Of a DNA stretch of 34,418 bases, positions 33,371 through 34,418 are shown piece by piece. Below the pieces are notes generated by a model, which saw nothing but the letters and a program-made list of their open reading frames with translations, was not told where the DNA came from and searched no databases. The stretch's first letter is position 1, and each line of letters opens with the position of its first letter. This DNA is from Hydrogenothermus sp964516095. GTDB lineage: Bacteria; Aquificota; Aquificia; Aquificales; Hydrogenothermaceae. The translations under genes and the position numbers were made by a program. The stretch lies in contig CAZEYS010000011.1 in the NCBI GenBank assembly GCA_964516095.1, positions 1 to 34,418 on the forward strand. Direction: 5' to 3'.

Positions 33371-34324
33371 ATGAAAAAAACAGGCGTTGTTCTTCTAAAT
33401 ATGGGCGGTCCTGATAGTTTAGATGCAGTTGAACCTTTTCTATATAATCTTTTTTCAGACCATGATATAATCCAAATTCCTAGACTTATCCAAAAACCTA
33501 TTGCAAAAATTATCTCCAAATTTCGCTCAAAAAGTACACGAAAGTACTACCAGATTATGGGAGGAAAATCTCCTCAAAAGGAACAAACACTGAAACAGGC
33601 TAAAGCTTTACAGGAAAAACTTGGGGATAGATATAAAGTTGTAGTGGCTATGAGATACTGGCATCCATTTACAGATGAAGCTTTAGAAAAACTAAAAGAT
33701 GAAGATATAGATAAAATAGTACTACTGCCACTGTATCCCCAGTTTAGTACCACTACAACCGGTTCATCTTTAAATGAGTTTTTCAAACATTTAAAAAAAT
33801 TCCAAGAACAGGGCTATTTTAAAAATGTAGAAATTAAGGTGATAAACAGCTATCATAGTGAACCCTGGTATATTCAATCTATGGTAGAAAATATAAAACA
33901 ACACTTACCAGACTATAAAGAGTACTTTTTTCTTTTTTCTGCTCATAGTTTACCTGTGTCCGTTATAAAAAAAGGAGATCCTTATAAGGATCAAACTAAT
34001 GAAACTGTCAAGCTTATAATGGAACATTTTCCAAACAATAAGTATCAACTTGCTTTCCAAAGTAAGGTTGGCCCAGTAAAATGGCTCGAGCCTTTTACTG
34101 ATGAAGTTATCAAACAACTTGCAAAACAAGAAATTAAGAAGCTTGCTGTGATACCTGTTTCTTTTGTATCTGAGCACTCAGAAACTTTATACGAGCTTGA
34201 CTACTTGTATGGAAATCTTGCAAAAGAATATGGTATAGAAAATTATAAACGAATTCCAACATTACAAACACATCCTACTTTTATAGAGGGATTAAAAAAA
34301 TTAGTGAACGCCTCAGAAAGATAA
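33371..34324 (+). CDS. hemH: Ferrochelatase
   Basis: Inserts iron into protoporphyrin IX in the last step of haem synthesis. 317 residues. It starts KKTGVVLLNMGGPDSLDAVEPFLYNLF and contains PLYPQFSTTTTGSS, the metal-site histidine in LFSAHSLPVSV, FQSKVGPVKWLEPFT and the second metal-site glutamate region FVSEHSETLYELD. All match HemH; no transit or membrane segment is visible. It begins 90 bases from the divergent epimerase gene, is weakly preceded by a ribosome-binding site, and has no partner genes in the window. Confidence 0.97.
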   Translation: MKKTGVVLLNMGGPDSLDAVEPFLYNLFSDHDIIQIPRLIQKPIAKIISKFRSKSTRKYYQIMGGKSPQKEQTLKQAKALQEKLGDRYKVVVAMRYWHPFTDEALEKLKDEDIDKIVLLPLYPQFSTTTTGSSLNEFFKHLKKFQEQGYFKNVEIKVINSYHSEPWYIQSMVENIKQHLPDYKEYFFLFSAHSLPVSVIKKGDPYKDQTNETVKLIMEHFPNNKYQLAFQSKVGPVKWLEPFTDEVIKQLAKQEIKKLAVIPVSFVSEHSETLYELDYLYGNLAKEYGIENYKRIPTLQTHPTFIEGLKKLVNASER

Positions 34325-34359
34325 TAAAATATGATACAAACTAACAATATGTTTCTGAA

Positions 34360-34418
34360 AGTGTCCTTCGCCTATCGTTTGATAGGGAGATACTATCGGC
34401 TATGTCCTTTAAGACACT
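34360..34418. repeat. Unexplained nested inverted and direct repeats at the window edge
   Basis: AGTGTC (34360-34365) and GACACT (34413-34418) form outer inverted arms. Inside, CCTATC (34371-34376) pairs with GATAGG (34381-34386) across a four-base loop, while a second CTATC (34393-34397) could pair instead with the same GATAG. Two direct repeats, TGTCCTT (34362 and 34403) and CTATCG (34372 and 34393), are also present. The composition is richer in C and G than the surrounding A/T-rich DNA. It could be the end of an insertion sequence, a structured RNA or a dispersed repeat; the window stops before this can be judged. Confidence 0.45.

Noticed and set aside
1..34418. tRNA, rRNA, CRISPR array or insertion sequence
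   Set aside because: No intergenic gap is long enough for rRNA, no cloverleaf or spaced direct repeats were seen, and no transposase-like frame exists; only the edge structure at 34360-34418 stays open.

Overview
The window looks like a stretch of an Aquificota chromosome, most likely Hydrogenothermaceae (Sulfurihydrogenibium-like). This is inferred from four things: low GC with A/T-ending codons, very tight gene packing, a NuoC-NuoD fusion, and a short family A DNA polymerase (3'-5' exonuclease plus polymerase, no 5' nuclease) of the type known from Aquificota. Nearly every gene is housekeeping. I see no rRNA, tRNA, CRISPR array, transposase, integrase or phage structural gene, and no gene-free stretch over 300 bases.

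Layout. 1-1571 (minus): complex I genes nuoA, nuoB and the first part of a nuoCD fusion. 1652-5040 (minus): pyrD, an M3 oligopeptidase, a 39-residue membrane peptide and an ABM-domain protein, closely spaced like an operon. 5090-8318 (minus): obg, a phospholipase D/HerA-like ATPase fusion, and rpmB. 8426-9846 (plus): a MoaC-MogA fusion and a DUF4416 protein. 9852-13440 (minus): a stand-alone Lrp-type RAM domain, a coiled-coil protein, hslU and pyrG. 13540-16530 (plus): a YfgM-like membrane protein, purC, galU and rsmA. 16527-18564: tsaB (minus), a FlgM-like small gene (plus) and a cysteine desulfurase (minus). 18643-22725 (plus): rpe, def, lgt, folC and truB. 22722-25568 (minus): thiL, a family 5 solute-binding protein and a Trm112-like protein. 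25635-32294 (plus): a 36-residue membrane peptide, a ThiE/TenI protein, a NapH-like polyferredoxin, mobA, a 47-residue lipoprotein, a stomatin-like protein, pncA, a coiled-coil protein, DNA polymerase I and recO. 32291-33280 (minus): a sugar-nucleotide epimerase. 33371-34324 (plus): hemH. The last 59 bases hold an unexplained set of inverted and direct repeats cut by the window edge.

How the genes relate. Respiration (nuo, NapH-like, hemH), molybdenum cofactor synthesis (moaC-mogA, mobA), thiamine (thiE-like, thiL), pyrimidine and purine synthesis (pyrD, pyrG, purC), and translation or RNA modification (rpmB, rsmA, truB, tsaB, def, obg) are mixed together without regard to pathway, as is typical of Aquificota. 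Same-strand genes often overlap by 4-26 bases. Four of the five tail-to-tail gene pairs share exactly four bases, with stop codons read from both strands.

The strongest candidates for something new are the PLD-HerA fusion (6162-8090), the exo-pol DNA polymerase with its neighbours (29312-32294), the shared-stop convergent junctions, four small genes that are easily missed (1969-2088, 17219-17437, 25635-25745, 27773-27916), and the repeat structure at the right edge.
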